DNA of 64,000 bases, from assembly GCF_038002345.1 (NCBI RefSeq), contig NZ_JBBOCJ010000001.1:5642001-5706000 (forward strand). Direction: 5' to 3'. Below the pieces are notes generated by a model that ran no database searches, was not told where the DNA came from, and saw nothing but the letters and a program-made list of their open reading frames with translations. How positions within the stretch are numbered: the first letter of the stretch is position 1; the number at the start of each line of letters is the position of its first letter. This stretch comes from Paenibacillus sp. FSL M7-0420. GTDB taxonomy: Bacteria; Bacillota; Bacilli; Paenibacillales; Paenibacillaceae. The position numbers and the translations under genes are program-made. Of the stretch, positions 19,340 to 27,988 are shown piece after piece.

Positions 19340-20227
19340 TTAGCCTTTGATGCCGCTGAAGGCAATCCCCTGTACAAAATAACGCTGCAGCGCCAGGAAC
19401 AACACCAGTATCGGCAGTATCGCCACCAGCGCCCCGGCCATCATCGGCCCGTAGTCCGTCTGGAAATTATAAGAAAAAGCCTGCAGGCCCATCTGAATCG
19501 TTGCCTTGTCCGGATCATTCAGCACAATCATCGGCCACAGGAAGCTGTTCCAGCCGGCCTGGAAGGTGAAGATGCTCAAGGTCGCCAGCGCCGGGCGGGT
19601 AAGCGGCAGATAAATCCGCCAGAAAATTTTAAATTCCCCGCAGCCCTCAATCCGGGCCATCTCCAGCATGTCGCTGGGGAGCGTCAGAAAAAATTGCCGC
19701 ATGAAGAATACTGCGAAGCTCCCGGATGCGCCGGGCAGAATGATGCCCCAGAACGAGTTCATCAGTCCATTGCCGCCTCCGCCAAAAAGATCATTACCCC
19801 CGGCAAACGGAATATGGCGCATCACATACACTGTCGGGATCATGGTCACAATGCCGGGAATCATCATTGCCGCCAGCAGCACGCGGAACACCGGCTTGTT
19901 CAGCCTGAATCTTAGCTTCGCAAAGGCATAGCCGCTAAGTGATCCGAAAAACAGGTTAGCCAGAACGCCCGACACAGCAAGCACGAGCGAATTCCAGAAG
20001 AATAAAGCAAATGGCACCGTTGAAAAGGCTTTGCGGTAATGCTCGAAGGTCAGATGCTTCGGAAACCACTGAATCGGCATGGCAAAAATCTCATCATCCG
20101 GCTTGAGTGAGGTTAGCAAACTCCAGTAGAATGGCAGAAACATAACAACCGCTATAAGGATACATACAATATAGAAAATGAGCTTGTAGAGGCCCTGCTT
20201 CAAGGCCGAACCGCCAGTAACACCCAT
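19340..20227 (-). CDS. Sugar ABC transporter permease, MalG type
   Basis: 295 residues with six membrane segments. The EAA loop reads ARIEGCGEFKIFWRIYLPLTRPALA, the docking site for the ATPase. This is the second permease of a CUT1-type importer; the ATP-binding subunit is not in the window and is probably a shared MsmX-like protein, as is common in Bacillales. It follows the MalF-type permease by 32 bases. Confidence 0.93.
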   Translation of the reverse strand: MGVTGGSALKQGLYKLIFYIVCILIAVVMFLPFYWSLLTSLKPDDEIFAMPIQWFPKHLTFEHYRKAFSTVPFALFFWNSLVLAVSGVLANLFFGSLSGYAFAKLRFRLNKPVFRVLLAAMMIPGIVTMIPTVYVMRHIPFAGGNDLFGGGGNGLMNSFWGIILPGASGSFAVFFMRQFFLTLPSDMLEMARIEGCGEFKIFWRIYLPLTRPALATLSIFTFQAGWNSFLWPMIVLNDPDKATIQMGLQAFSYNFQTDYGPMMAGALVAILPILVLFLALQRYFVQGIAFSGIKG

Positions 20228-20259
20228 CCTGCAAACCTCCTTTTCCTGGACAAGCTGCT

Positions 20260-21147
20260 CTAAATGATCGATTCCTCCGCTTTGGAGACCCGCATATTAA
20301 TCAGCGAGAAAATAAGAATGGCTACAGCAAGCACAAAGGCCTGCGCCGAGGCATAGCCCATCTGCAGCTGATTGAAGCCCTGCTGATAGATTAGGTAGAC
20401 CGGGGTCTTGGTCACATTGGCCGGACCGCCCTGCGTCAGCACAAAGGCCTGGTCAAACAGCTGCAGCGCACCGATAATCGCCATCGTACTGACCAGGAAG
20501 GTCGTAGGCCGCAGCTGCGGCCAAGTGATGTAGCGGAAGCTGGCCCATTTGTTCGCCCCGTCCAGCCGTGCCGATTCATAGAGATAATCCGGGACCCCCT
20601 GCAGACCGGCCAGATAAATAATCATATTGGAGCCGACGGATTGCCAGAGGGTGAGCATGACAATGGACAGCATCGCCGTGCTTGTCTCGGACAGCCAGGC
20701 AGGACCGGTAATGCCCACATAGGACAACAAACCGTTCACCAGACCGAATTCCGGATGCAGCAGCCAGATCCATACGGTTGCCGCCGCTACAGCCGAGGTC
20801 AGCGTGGGCAGATAATAGAAGGTGCGGAACAGCTTGACGCCCCGCCACGCCCTGCTCAGCAGCATGGACAGCAGGAGGGAAATGACAATATTCAGCGGAA
20901 CAAAAATAATCGAGTAGAAGAACACATTCTTGAATGTCTTCCACAGCAGACTGTCTTCCATCAGGCGGCGGTAGTTGTCCAGGCCGACCCAGTCATTCTG
21001 GCTTAGTACATCATAGTTGGTGAAGCTTAAATACAGGGCCATCACTACAGGAATCACTGTAAACACAGTGAACAGCAGCACCGTCGGCGTAATGAATACA
21101 TAAGCCGTCCGGGCTTCGTGCCGTTCCACTTTTCTCATGGAAGCCAT
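20260..21147 (-). CDS. Sugar ABC transporter permease, MalF type
   Basis: 295 residues, six membrane segments after a short cytoplasmic start. The EAA loop is SARLDGANKWASFRYITWPQLRPTTF. It forms the membrane channel with the downstream MalG-type permease and receives substrate from the lipoprotein encoded 75 bases upstream. The substrate is inferred as alpha-1,6-manno-oligosaccharide from the GH125 and GH76 neighbours. Confidence 0.93.
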   Translation of the reverse strand: MASMRKVERHEARTAYVFITPTVLLFTVFTVIPVVMALYLSFTNYDVLSQNDWVGLDNYRRLMEDSLLWKTFKNVFFYSIIFVPLNIVISLLLSMLLSRAWRGVKLFRTFYYLPTLTSAVAAATVWIWLLHPEFGLVNGLLSYVGITGPAWLSETSTAMLSIVMLTLWQSVGSNMIIYLAGLQGVPDYLYESARLDGANKWASFRYITWPQLRPTTFLVSTMAIIGALQLFDQAFVLTQGGPANVTKTPVYLIYQQGFNQLQMGYASAQAFVLAVAILIFSLINMRVSKAEESII

Positions 21148-21222
21148 ACAACTCCCCCTCTCATCCTCCGGTAAGGTTCCATGGCAGCAGGGAGGCGCTG
21201 CCTCCCTACGGTACAGGGCAGA

Positions 21223-22524
21223 CTATTTAACGACTGCGTTATCCTTCAGCATCTTGTCGCCTTGTTCCTGAGCCTTCTTCAGCGTGTCTTCAATGCTCTG
21301 CTTATTCTGCTGGTTCAGCTGAAGATTAGGCGCAAGCGCATCGGTCTCCATTACGGAATAGCCAGGATGGGTCGGACGGATCTTGGCGAATTCCAGCGTA
21401 TCCAGGAACGGCTTCCACTGCGGGTCATCCTGGAAAAAGGGATCTTCCATCGAAGGCTTGAAGCCCGGAAGATTCAGGCTGGTCTTGGCCCACATCAAGG
21501 CATTATCCTTGTTGGCGGTCCACCATTTAATGAATTCCCATGCTTCATCATGATGCTTGGAGCCTTCAGGAATCACGAGTCCGAAGCCGCCCATCACACT
21601 GCCCTTGTCGCCGTTTGGTCCGGCAGGAGGCGGTACAATGCCATAGTCGAGATCTTTACCGTATTTGTTATAGGTACTGAGCATCCAGGGCCCGGAATAG
21701 AGCATGGCAACCTTGCCTGTAACGAAGGCATCCTGCCCTTCGCCAAGCCCCAGCTCGAACCCAACCTTATACACCTTGTCTTTGTTCATCAGACGGTCCC
21801 AGAATTCAAGCACCTGCTTGCCTTGCTCATTATTGAAATTGGTTTTGCCGTCCTCTGTAAGCATCTGGCCGCCCGCCTGCTGGAGATACATATTGAACAG
21901 GCCAAGATCGCCCATGGAGAAGCCTGCCACCTCCAGCTTGTCGCCGTTCCACTTGGTCAGCTTGGCGGCAGCCTGCTCCAGCTCATCCCAGGTAGCCGGA
22001 GGCTGAAGCCCTGCATCGTCCAGCAGCTTCTTATTGTAGAATAAGGCCCGGGCATCAACGGTCAGCGGAAGCCCGTATAACTTATTGTCATGGGAGAGCT
22101 CAGTCAATGATTCGCTGTAGAAATCATCCTTGGAAATGCCGTCACGTGTTAAGTACTCATCCACCGGATGCAGCACGTTCTTGGGAGCATACAGCGAGGT
22201 CCGCCAGCGGTCCCAGAACAGCACATCGGGAGCACCGCCATTCGTAGCCGCCGTCAGGAATTTGGTGATCATATCCTGCTGCAGCACATATTTCACATGA
22301 ATCTTGTCTTGTGATTTGTTGAAGGCATCCACCATGGTCTCGAACTGCTTCTGGCCTTCACCTCCCCAGTCGCCCCAGAACGTAAGCTCCGTCTTCTTCC
22401 CGCTGCTGCCGCTTCCGGCTTTGCCGTCATTTGCAGGGCTTTCTTTTCCCGAATTGCCGCTGCAGCCAGCCGCCAAGGCAGCGACCATCATCACCGAAAG
22501 TGCCGTAACCCATCCTTTTCTCAT
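21223..22524 (-). CDS. Sugar-binding lipoprotein of the mannan ABC importer
   Basis: 433 residues. The lipobox LAAGC near residue 21 gives a lipid-anchored extracellular protein. The rest is a family-1 solute-binding fold (ELTFWGDWGGEGQKQFETMV ... GVMGGFGLVIPEGSKHHDEAWEFIKWW-type segments). It collects the oligosaccharides released by the secreted GH76 enzyme. It lies 49 bases after the GH125 gene. Confidence 0.92.
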   Translation of the reverse strand: MRKGWVTALSVMMVAALAAGCSGNSGKESPANDGKAGSGSSGKKTELTFWGDWGGEGQKQFETMVDAFNKSQDKIHVKYVLQQDMITKFLTAATNGGAPDVLFWDRWRTSLYAPKNVLHPVDEYLTRDGISKDDFYSESLTELSHDNKLYGLPLTVDARALFYNKKLLDDAGLQPPATWDELEQAAAKLTKWNGDKLEVAGFSMGDLGLFNMYLQQAGGQMLTEDGKTNFNNEQGKQVLEFWDRLMNKDKVYKVGFELGLGEGQDAFVTGKVAMLYSGPWMLSTYNKYGKDLDYGIVPPPAGPNGDKGSVMGGFGLVIPEGSKHHDEAWEFIKWWTANKDNALMWAKTSLNLPGFKPSMEDPFFQDDPQWKPFLDTLEFAKIRPTHPGYSVMETDALAPNLQLNQQNKQSIEDTLKKAQEQGDKMLKDNAVVK

Positions 22525-22573
22525 TGCTTCATCCCCTTAATTTGTATTTGTCTGTTATAGGAGCCAACGCTGC

Positions 22574-23869
22574 TCAGCTTCGCTTCACCTCAATTCCGCA
22601 GCGCATAAGCAGCAGCTCGCAGAACATCATATTGGCCCAGGAGAACCAGGGTCTGGTATACCTCTGCGGATCATCCGCATGAAAAGCCTCATGCATGAAT
22701 CCGGTCCCGGCATCCGTCTGTTCCAGCAGCCCCAGCAGAGCCTCCTGCTCCTCCCTCTTCCCGGAGGTCATTCCCTGAACCGCCAAGGCGATAGGCCATA
22801 TATAATGCGGAGGGGTATGCGGACTTCCAATACCCGTTGCGGCTTTGCCTTCATAGAAATAAGGATTGGTCCGGCTTAAAATAAGCTTGCGGGTGTTGAG
22901 ATACACCGGATCATCTGCAGGCGCATAGCCAAGGTAAGGAATGGACAGCAGGCTGGGCACATTGGCGTCATCCATAAGGTTCACCCCTCCCAGGCCATCG
23001 GTCTCATAGGCGTAGACCGGGCCGTATTCAGGATGCTGCACAATGCCATGCTGCCGGATTCCCCCGTCAATCTGCTCAGCCAAATCTTCCGCTGCCTGCG
23101 CAAGCTCCGGGTTGTGAAGCACTTCGCCTGCAATTTCGCTGACGTATCGTAAGACAACTACGGCGAACATATTGGCAGGCACCAGGTAACCGTATTCGCA
23201 GGCATCATCACTTGGGCGGAAGCCTGACCAGGTCATTCCGGTATAGGCAGTAACAGCTCCTTTGCCGCTGCGCACAAGGGTATCCGTTGGGACACCGTTC
23301 ATGCGCTCAAAAACATAATCGGAACCGCTCTCATGATTCTGCTCCCTGATCCACAATTTAATAATCTGCCACACTCCGGCTTCAAACGCTGAATTGAACT
23401 GCGTGACCCGCCCGGTGTTTTTCCATAGCAGATAGCTAAGCTGAATGGGATAGCAGAGGGAATCGATTTCGTATTTCCGTTCCCAAATCCATGGATTCAT
23501 CATTGTCTTGTCTTCCTGGTGACCCCGTCCATCCGCTTCCCGGTTGAACGCATTTGCATAGGGATCAAGGGCAATATAAGCGAATTGCTGTGCGATAAGC
23601 CCTTCAATCATGCCGGCCATCTCTTCATCTTCGGAGGCGGGGATCAGGAAGGGGCGGACTTGTGCGGTAGAATCCCGCAGCCACATGGCCGGGATATCAC
23701 CGGTAATGACAAAGGTGGTTCCATCCGGATTGCGCTTGATCTTTGTGTTCCAGGTGTTGAGCATGCATTGTTCGAACATGTCAGCCAAGCGCGGATGGTC
23801 CGGCAGTGTGTTACGTACACGGTCAGCCAGCTTCTTCAGGGAATCAGGTGTTTCTATAGTCGCTTTCAG
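22574..23869 (-). CDS. GH125 exo-alpha-1,6-mannosidase, likely CTG start
   Basis: The core (TFVITGDIPAMWLRDSTAQVRPFL, WSGFRPSDDACEYGYLVPANM, GFMHEAFHADDP) is that of GH125, inverting exo-alpha-1,6-mannosidases. No signal peptide, so cytosolic. The conventional start would be TTG at 23788, but that codon has no ribosome binding site and the 27 preceding codons (with SLKKLADRVRNTLPDHP) look like the family's N-terminal helix. CTG at 23869 stands nine bases after AAAGGAGG and I prefer it (431 residues). First gene of the mannan operon, directly behind a sigma-A promoter and a cre site. Confidence 0.88.
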   Translation of the reverse strand: MKATIETPDSLKKLADRVRNTLPDHPRLADMFEQCMLNTWNTKIKRNPDGTTFVITGDIPAMWLRDSTAQVRPFLIPASEDEEMAGMIEGLIAQQFAYIALDPYANAFNREADGRGHQEDKTMMNPWIWERKYEIDSLCYPIQLSYLLWKNTGRVTQFNSAFEAGVWQIIKLWIREQNHESGSDYVFERMNGVPTDTLVRSGKGAVTAYTGMTWSGFRPSDDACEYGYLVPANMFAVVVLRYVSEIAGEVLHNPELAQAAEDLAEQIDGGIRQHGIVQHPEYGPVYAYETDGLGGVNLMDDANVPSLLSIPYLGYAPADDPVYLNTRKLILSRTNPYFYEGKAATGIGSPHTPPHYIWPIALAVQGMTSGKREEQEALLGLLEQTDAGTGFMHEAFHADDPQRYTRPWFSWANMMFCELLLMRCGIEVKRS

Positions 23870-23892
23870 TTGGAATGACCTCCTTTTGTGTA

Positions 23893-23906
23893 ATGAAGCG
23901 CTTTCA
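23893..23906 (-). promoter_or_regulatory. Catabolite-responsive element (cre)
   Basis: On the minus strand TGAAAGCGCTTCAT, one of the closest matches possible to the CcpA box TGAAAGCGCTTTCA. It lies between the -10 box and the ribosome binding site of the GH125 gene, a roadblock position for catabolite repression of the mannan operon. Confidence 0.85.
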
Positions 23907-23912
23907 CAAATG

Positions 23913-23941
23913 AGTATATTGATATGCTATTGGTATGTCAA
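23913..23941 (-). promoter_or_regulatory. Promoter and overlapping inverted repeat of the mannan operon
   Basis: TTGACA (23941-23936), 17-base spacer, TATACT (23918-23913) on the minus strand. The same bases form an inverted repeat TATATTGATAT...ATGTCAATATA with one mismatch, a probable operator for the GntR/LacI-hybrid regulator encoded next door. Confidence 0.8.
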
Positions 23942-24041
23942 TATATATTTTCAGATAATAATATACTAATATATGAAATTCACGGTAATCCACTAGATTG
24001 CAAGCTTCACCCCCGACCGGAAGAAGTCAATTAGACGCACC

Positions 24042-24069
24042 AAAAAAACCCATTCGGCAGAATGGGTTC
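24042..24069 (-). terminator. Rho-independent terminator of the regulator gene
   Basis: Minus strand AACCCATTC-TGCC-GAATGGGTT followed by a run of Ts, 15 bases beyond the regulator stop codon. Confidence 0.9.
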
Positions 24070-24083
24070 TCGGATTATAACAG

Positions 24084-25247
24084 CTAGTTGTTACGGACAG
24101 GACCGGTCGAATTCCCGGGCACCAGCTCAGCTTCCAGCATCACCTTATTGGGGACGGCTTGCCCGTTCATAATACTGAGCACATTCTCCAGGGCCATCCG
24201 ACCCATCTCCTCTTCATTCTGCCGCATATGGGTGAAGGCATACCCGCTGCCCAAATGTGTCGGCGGACTGTCGAAGCAGATAATGGAGATATCCTCAGGT
24301 ATGCGCAGCCCCAGACGTTCCACCGCCGTCTTCGCGAGCAGCGCAATATTGTATTCAATGGCAAATAACGCCGTTACGGACGGATGGCTCTGCAGATGGG
24401 TGACCAGCCGCGAGATATCCCGCTCAATATTATCCGCATGAAAAAACTTCGGCAGTGTCGAGGTTAAATCACTGACCCACAGTTCCTTATCAACCACGAC
24501 TCCCCGCTGGGCATGAGCCTGAATGAAGCCCTCAATCCGGTCCTCCACCGCAGTGGTATCCACGGGAGGCGGAGACAGAAACGAAATATGCGTATGCCCG
24601 AGGTCAAATAAATATTCCGTCGCTTCAAGAGCTGCCTGCAGATTATCGGTGCTGATGGAGGCCGCAGCTACTCCTTTTAGATGTCTGTCTACCAGCACGA
24701 GCGGAAAACGTCCGATGACCAGCTTCAGAATTTCCGCATTGAAAAACTCGCCCTGGGCCGGGAAAATAATCAGACCGTCCACACCCAGATTCAGCAGCTT
24801 CTGGACCGCCTGCTCTTCATTCTCCGGAACACCGAAGGTTCTGCGCAGCACCAGAAAGCAGTCATTGTCGCGTGAAGCCTGCTCCATCCCGTAAATCAGC
24901 CCTGTCCCGTAGCTGTTGCCAAAGTCGGTGATAATCAGGCCGATTGTTTTCTCATTGGCACGAATATTCATCGCAGCCGGGGCTGTAAGGCTCATCCCCG
25001 GGTCAGGCTGCTTAGCGGAACCATCGGCCACGAACGAGCCGCGGCCGGGCTTACGGACGATCAGCCGTTCGGCGGCAAGCATCTCAAGTGCTTTTTTGCT
25101 GGTGATGCGGCTGACACTATAGGTCTCGGCCAGCTCTTTCTCGGAAGGAACTCGCTCTCCGGGTTTATAAGCCTCCGTAAGGATGCTCTCCTTCACTTCA
25201 TCAAAGATCTTCTCATACATCGGCTTGGAAGAGGTTGATTCAGCCAT
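24084..25247 (-). CDS. GntR/LacI-hybrid (AraR-type) transcriptional regulator
   Basis: 387 residues. Residues about 8-75 are a GntR winged helix (MYEKIFDEVKESILTEAYKPGERVPSEKELAETYSVSR-type sequence, seen from position 10 on). The remainder is a LacI-type periplasmic-binding sensor (TIGLIITDFGNSYGTGLIYG, ... ISIICFDSPPTHLG). This domain mix is that of AraR. The start MAESTSSKP is preceded by AGGGGACCAGGA; longer starts would overlap the operator. It is divergent in layout only through a terminator from the mannan operon promoter region and most likely represses that operon and itself; the inducer is inferred as a manno-oligosaccharide. Confidence 0.9.
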   Translation of the reverse strand: MAESTSSKPMYEKIFDEVKESILTEAYKPGERVPSEKELAETYSVSRITSKKALEMLAAERLIVRKPGRGSFVADGSAKQPDPGMSLTAPAAMNIRANEKTIGLIITDFGNSYGTGLIYGMEQASRDNDCFLVLRRTFGVPENEEQAVQKLLNLGVDGLIIFPAQGEFFNAEILKLVIGRFPLVLVDRHLKGVAAASISTDNLQAALEATEYLFDLGHTHISFLSPPPVDTTAVEDRIEGFIQAHAQRGVVVDKELWVSDLTSTLPKFFHADNIERDISRLVTHLQSHPSVTALFAIEYNIALLAKTAVERLGLRIPEDISIICFDSPPTHLGSGYAFTHMRQNEEEMGRMALENVLSIMNGQAVPNKVMLEAELVPGNSTGPVRNN

Positions 25248-25293
25248 AACGTTCCTGGTCCCCTGACGTTCATTTTTCGGTATCATACATAAT

Positions 25294-25322
25294 AATATAT
25301 CATGATATATTGTATTTGTCGA
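25294..25322 (-). promoter_or_regulatory. Promoter of the regulator with a perfect 18-bp palindrome
   Basis: Minus strand TCGACA (25322-25317), 17-base spacer, TATATT (25299-25294). The -10 box lies in the perfect palindrome AATATATCATGATATATT (25294-25311), suitable for autorepression by the dimeric regulator. Confidence 0.75.
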
Positions 25323-25499
25323 TCCGTGGCGGTTCATGAGCATTCTGATTACTATGATTTACAGAATTCAGTCGCCCGGGTGATCCGAAGACTAATGTAG
25401 TCCACTTTCTGCTTACAACAAAAAACCGCAGCAGGAGTGATTTGTCCCGTCTGCGGGTGTTCGGGTAGTACCGGTGATCTCTGCGAGGATCAAGACAGG

Positions 25500-25766
25500 C
25501 TAGTAAGTGCGGCTGTCCTGAACATGAATATAATTAACGCCTTGCGCAGTCAGTTTAGAGCCGCTTGTATTCGCGACGCGGACCGCCTTCTTACCTTTAC
25601 CGCTGAGGGAGAAGCTGATGTTATTCGCCAGTTTGTTCTCCACAATCTGTTCGAGTGCACTGTGGAAGCCCCCGACCGTCACACCCTCCAGGTTCTCCAG
25701 TACCGGTTCTTTGCCCTCTTCAATCGTCTTGAGAATTTGATAGATCAACGACTTGCTTCCGTCCAT
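25500..25766 (-). CDS. YjcQ-like small winged-helix protein
   Basis: 88 residues starting at MDGSKSLIYQILKTIEEG, with AGGAGG ten bases upstream. The pattern of a short helix ILKTIEEGKEP, a helix GGFHSALEQIVENKLANNIS, and KLTAQGVNYIH near the end matches the YjcQ family (PF09639 type), small winged-helix proteins of unknown role found in Firmicutes chromosomes and phages. It stands alone. I infer a DNA-binding fold but no function. Confidence 0.6.
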   Translation of the reverse strand: MDGSKSLIYQILKTIEEGKEPVLENLEGVTVGGFHSALEQIVENKLANNISFSLSGKGKKAVRVANTSGSKLTAQGVNYIHVQDSRTY

Positions 25767-26101
25767 CCTGATTCGCCTCCTGCATCTATTGTGAGCGTTT
25801 ACAACACATCCGCCTTGCATGCAAGCTTTTCCATCATTATGTATATTCTCTTATTCGACAGCCCAGACCGATTACCTCTTATTGGAATCTAATCTTCAAT
25901 AAAAAGTCTCATCTATATGTCCTCCGCTCATGCTGCTGACTCCGACTAGTCTGAACACTCCATTCACTTTGGCATAGGTATTTATCACACTGGTGAATGC
26001 CGGCAAACATACATTTCGGACTACTCATATACTCTTTCAGCTTGCGTCCGGTGAAATCAGATATACTCCCACTCTTTTTGCCCTTGCTTCACTCTTAACG
26101 C
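25767..26101. other. Gap without recognised features
   Basis: About 335 bases between the YjcQ-like gene and the terminator of the SDR gene. No open frame with a ribosome binding site, repeat or RNA structure was recognised; it contains the upstream region of the YjcQ-like gene. Confidence 0.5.
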
Positions 26102-26126
26102 AAAAAAGCACCCCTCAAGGTGCTTC
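26102..26126 (-). terminator. Rho-independent terminator of the SDR gene
   Basis: Minus strand AAGCACC-TTGAGG-GGTGCTT followed by TTTT, 35 bases after the stop codon. Confidence 0.85.
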
Positions 26127-26160
26127 CTGCCACTAGCCACTCTTCCTGCCACTTTCCATC

Positions 26161-26940
26161 TTATGCGTTCTGGCGGTATATCGGTGCGCCCAGCGGAGAG
26201 CTTCCGGCCCCGCCGTCTACGGAAATATCTGCGCCTTGGATATATGACGAATCCTCGGAGGCCAGGAACAGTGCTACCTTAGCGATCTCTTCGGGTACAC
26301 CCGCGCGGCCCAGCGGAATCGACAGTGCCATGCCTGCCTCGACCTGCTTCCAGTTATCCATCGCCGACTCTCCCCAGATCGGAGTGCGCGTTACGCCGGG
26401 CGCGATGTTGTTGACCCGGATGCCCAGCGGAGACAGCTCGGAGGCCAGCACCTTCGTCATGCTGCTGACCGCTCCTTTGCTGGCGGCATAGGCGGAATTG
26501 CCGGGTCTTCCGGCCTTGGCTAACACGGAGCCGGTCAGAATGACTGAAGCTCCAGCCTTCAGATGAGGCAGTGCAGCCTGGACGGTGAAGAAGGTACCGG
26601 TCACATTGACCCGGAGCACTTCCTCGAAGGTGGCAAGCTCTGTGCTGCCCAGCGGTGTATAGCCCGCGATTCCTGCATTCGCATAGACCACATCCAGTCT
26701 GCCGAAGGCCTCTATTGCTGCATTCACAGCCTTCACCGCACTCTGCGGATCAGTCGCATCCGCCTGGACAGCAACTACGTGCTCCGCACCCAGCTCTTCT
26801 ACCGCCGCCTGCAGAGATACCAGATTACGGCCGGTAATGACCACTCTGGCGCCCTCCGCCACAAATAACCTGGCACTAGCCAGCCCAATCCCGCTATTCC
26901 CTCCAGTAATCAATGCAACCTTCCCGTCAAGCTTCCCCAT
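26161..26940 (-). CDS. Short-chain dehydrogenase/reductase
   Basis: 259 residues from MGKLDGK, the ATG lying eight bases after AGGAG. It has the nucleotide-binding TGGNSGIG motif near the N-terminus, NAG in VVYANAGIAG, a catalytic Ser in ILTGSVLAK and the YAASK active site. It is a classical SDR using NAD(P); the substrate is unknown. It is monocistronic with its own terminator, and no neighbouring gene suggests a pathway. Confidence 0.92.
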   Translation of the reverse strand: MGKLDGKVALITGGNSGIGLASARLFVAEGARVVITGRNLVSLQAAVEELGAEHVVAVQADATDPQSAVKAVNAAIEAFGRLDVVYANAGIAGYTPLGSTELATFEEVLRVNVTGTFFTVQAALPHLKAGASVILTGSVLAKAGRPGNSAYAASKGAVSSMTKVLASELSPLGIRVNNIAPGVTRTPIWGESAMDNWKQVEAGMALSIPLGRAGVPEEIAKVALFLASEDSSYIQGADISVDGGAGSSPLGAPIYRQNA

Positions 26941-27055
26941 CGTTAACACTCCTCATCTATTTTATTTGAGACCGTTCGTTCTACTATAGTCAAAAAAATA
27001 ATCTGCCTCGTACCAGCATCTTAGTACATTCGAGAACGATCAGTAAAGTATTTTT

Positions 27056-27373
27056 TTACCGGACGTTCTCGAATATCATCAGCCCTGCAAAAAACAGAAA
27101 ATATCCCCCAATCCACAGTAACGCCCCTATCATGATGAAGATTCCTGTGTACCCTGCCCAGCCTGGCGGTTTCCTTGTGTACTTCAACAGAAGAAGCGAT
27201 GCAACAACCAAAACCGCAGAGGGGATGCCTAAGATCTGCATTAGCATTATATTTACGATATCCAGGATAAACCCTTGGCTGAACCCCGGGCTCGTCTGTA
27301 ACAGAAAGAGGGCCAACCCTACGATATTCAGCACTACAGCGCTGATCCAGAGTATTCTAACGGGTCTAACCAT
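27056..27373 (-). CDS. Small membrane protein, three predicted membrane segments
   Basis: 105 residues with hydrophobic segments at about 8-28, 40-62 and 75-100, and Arg/Lys-rich loops (KYTRKPPGW). No family recognised. GGGGTGAAG stands a few bases before the start. Nothing in the context indicates its role. Confidence 0.6.
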   Translation of the reverse strand: MVRPVRILWISAVVLNIVGLALFLLQTSPGFSQGFILDIVNIMLMQILGIPSAVLVVASLLLLKYTRKPPGWAGYTGIFIMIGALLWIGGYFLFFAGLMIFENVR

Positions 27374-27473
27374 ACTTCACCCCCTATGCTATCCCATTAC
27401 CCGCTAGTCACAAGTATTACACCAAAGCAAACGTTATTCTCCACAATACCTGTCCTTCTGCTGCACCACAATA

Positions 27474-27511
27474 GAAACGATACCGTCCATTTAAAAGGAC
27501 GGTATCGTTTC
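27474..27511. repeat. Perfect 15-bp inverted repeat
   Basis: GAAACGATACCGTCC, eight bases ATTTAAAA, then GGACGGTATCGTTTC. It could act as a terminator or processing hairpin in either direction, although the T run is short. It separates the small membrane protein gene from the repeat array. Confidence 0.75.
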
Positions 27512-27526
27512 AGCCGAACACAACGT

Positions 27527-27911
27527 ATGCTGTTTTTCGCATACATTCAGGCCGGGCCTGCTTGCGAGCACCGAATGTAATCGAAAAACCGATTACAACG
27601 GGACGAGGAGCGGCACGTGGTCCAAATGTAATCGAAAAACCGATTACAACGGGACGAGGAGCGGCACGTGGTCCAAATGTAATCGAAAAACCGATTACAA
27701 TGGGACGGCGAGCGGCGCGTGGGCCGAATGTAATCGAAAAACCGATTACAACGGGACGGCGAGCGGCGCGTGGGCCGAATGTAATCGAAAAACCGATTAC
27801 AACGGGACGGCGAGCGGCGCGTAGACCGAATGTAATCGAAAAACCGATTACAATGGGCCAGCGAGCGGCGCGTGGGCCGATTGTAATCGAAAAACCGATT
27901 ACAATGGGACG
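27527..27911. repeat. Array of seven 51-bp hairpin repeats
   Basis: The hairpin TGTAATCG-AAAAAC-CGATTACA recurs with its TCG at 27581, 27632, 27683, 27734, 27785, 27836 and 27887, every step exactly 51 bases. The spacer reads like ACGGGACGGCGAGCGGCGCGTG then GGCCGA. The array is preceded at about 27527-27548 by GTATGC-TGTTTTTC-GCATAC, which is the reverse complement of the hairpin used in the 43.4-kb array. Both strands stay open across it because 51 is divisible by three; no gene is called. Confidence 0.95.
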
Positions 27912-27951
27912 GCGAGCGGTGCGTGGGCCGATTGCTCCTATTACAACAAGC

Positions 27952-27988
27952 AAGACGGGCCCGCCCCCATAGGGAGAAGACCCGTCTT
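27952..27988 (+). terminator. Terminator-like hairpin at the array edge
   Basis: AAGACGGG pairs with CCCGTCTT, followed by TGTCTTTG. No plus-strand gene precedes it, so its use is uncertain. Confidence 0.45.

Noticed and set aside
26941..27055. GAACGA/CGTTC-type inverted motifs upstream of the SDR gene as a TetR operator
   Set aside because: The half-sites are imperfect and far apart, and no TetR-type regulator gene is nearby.
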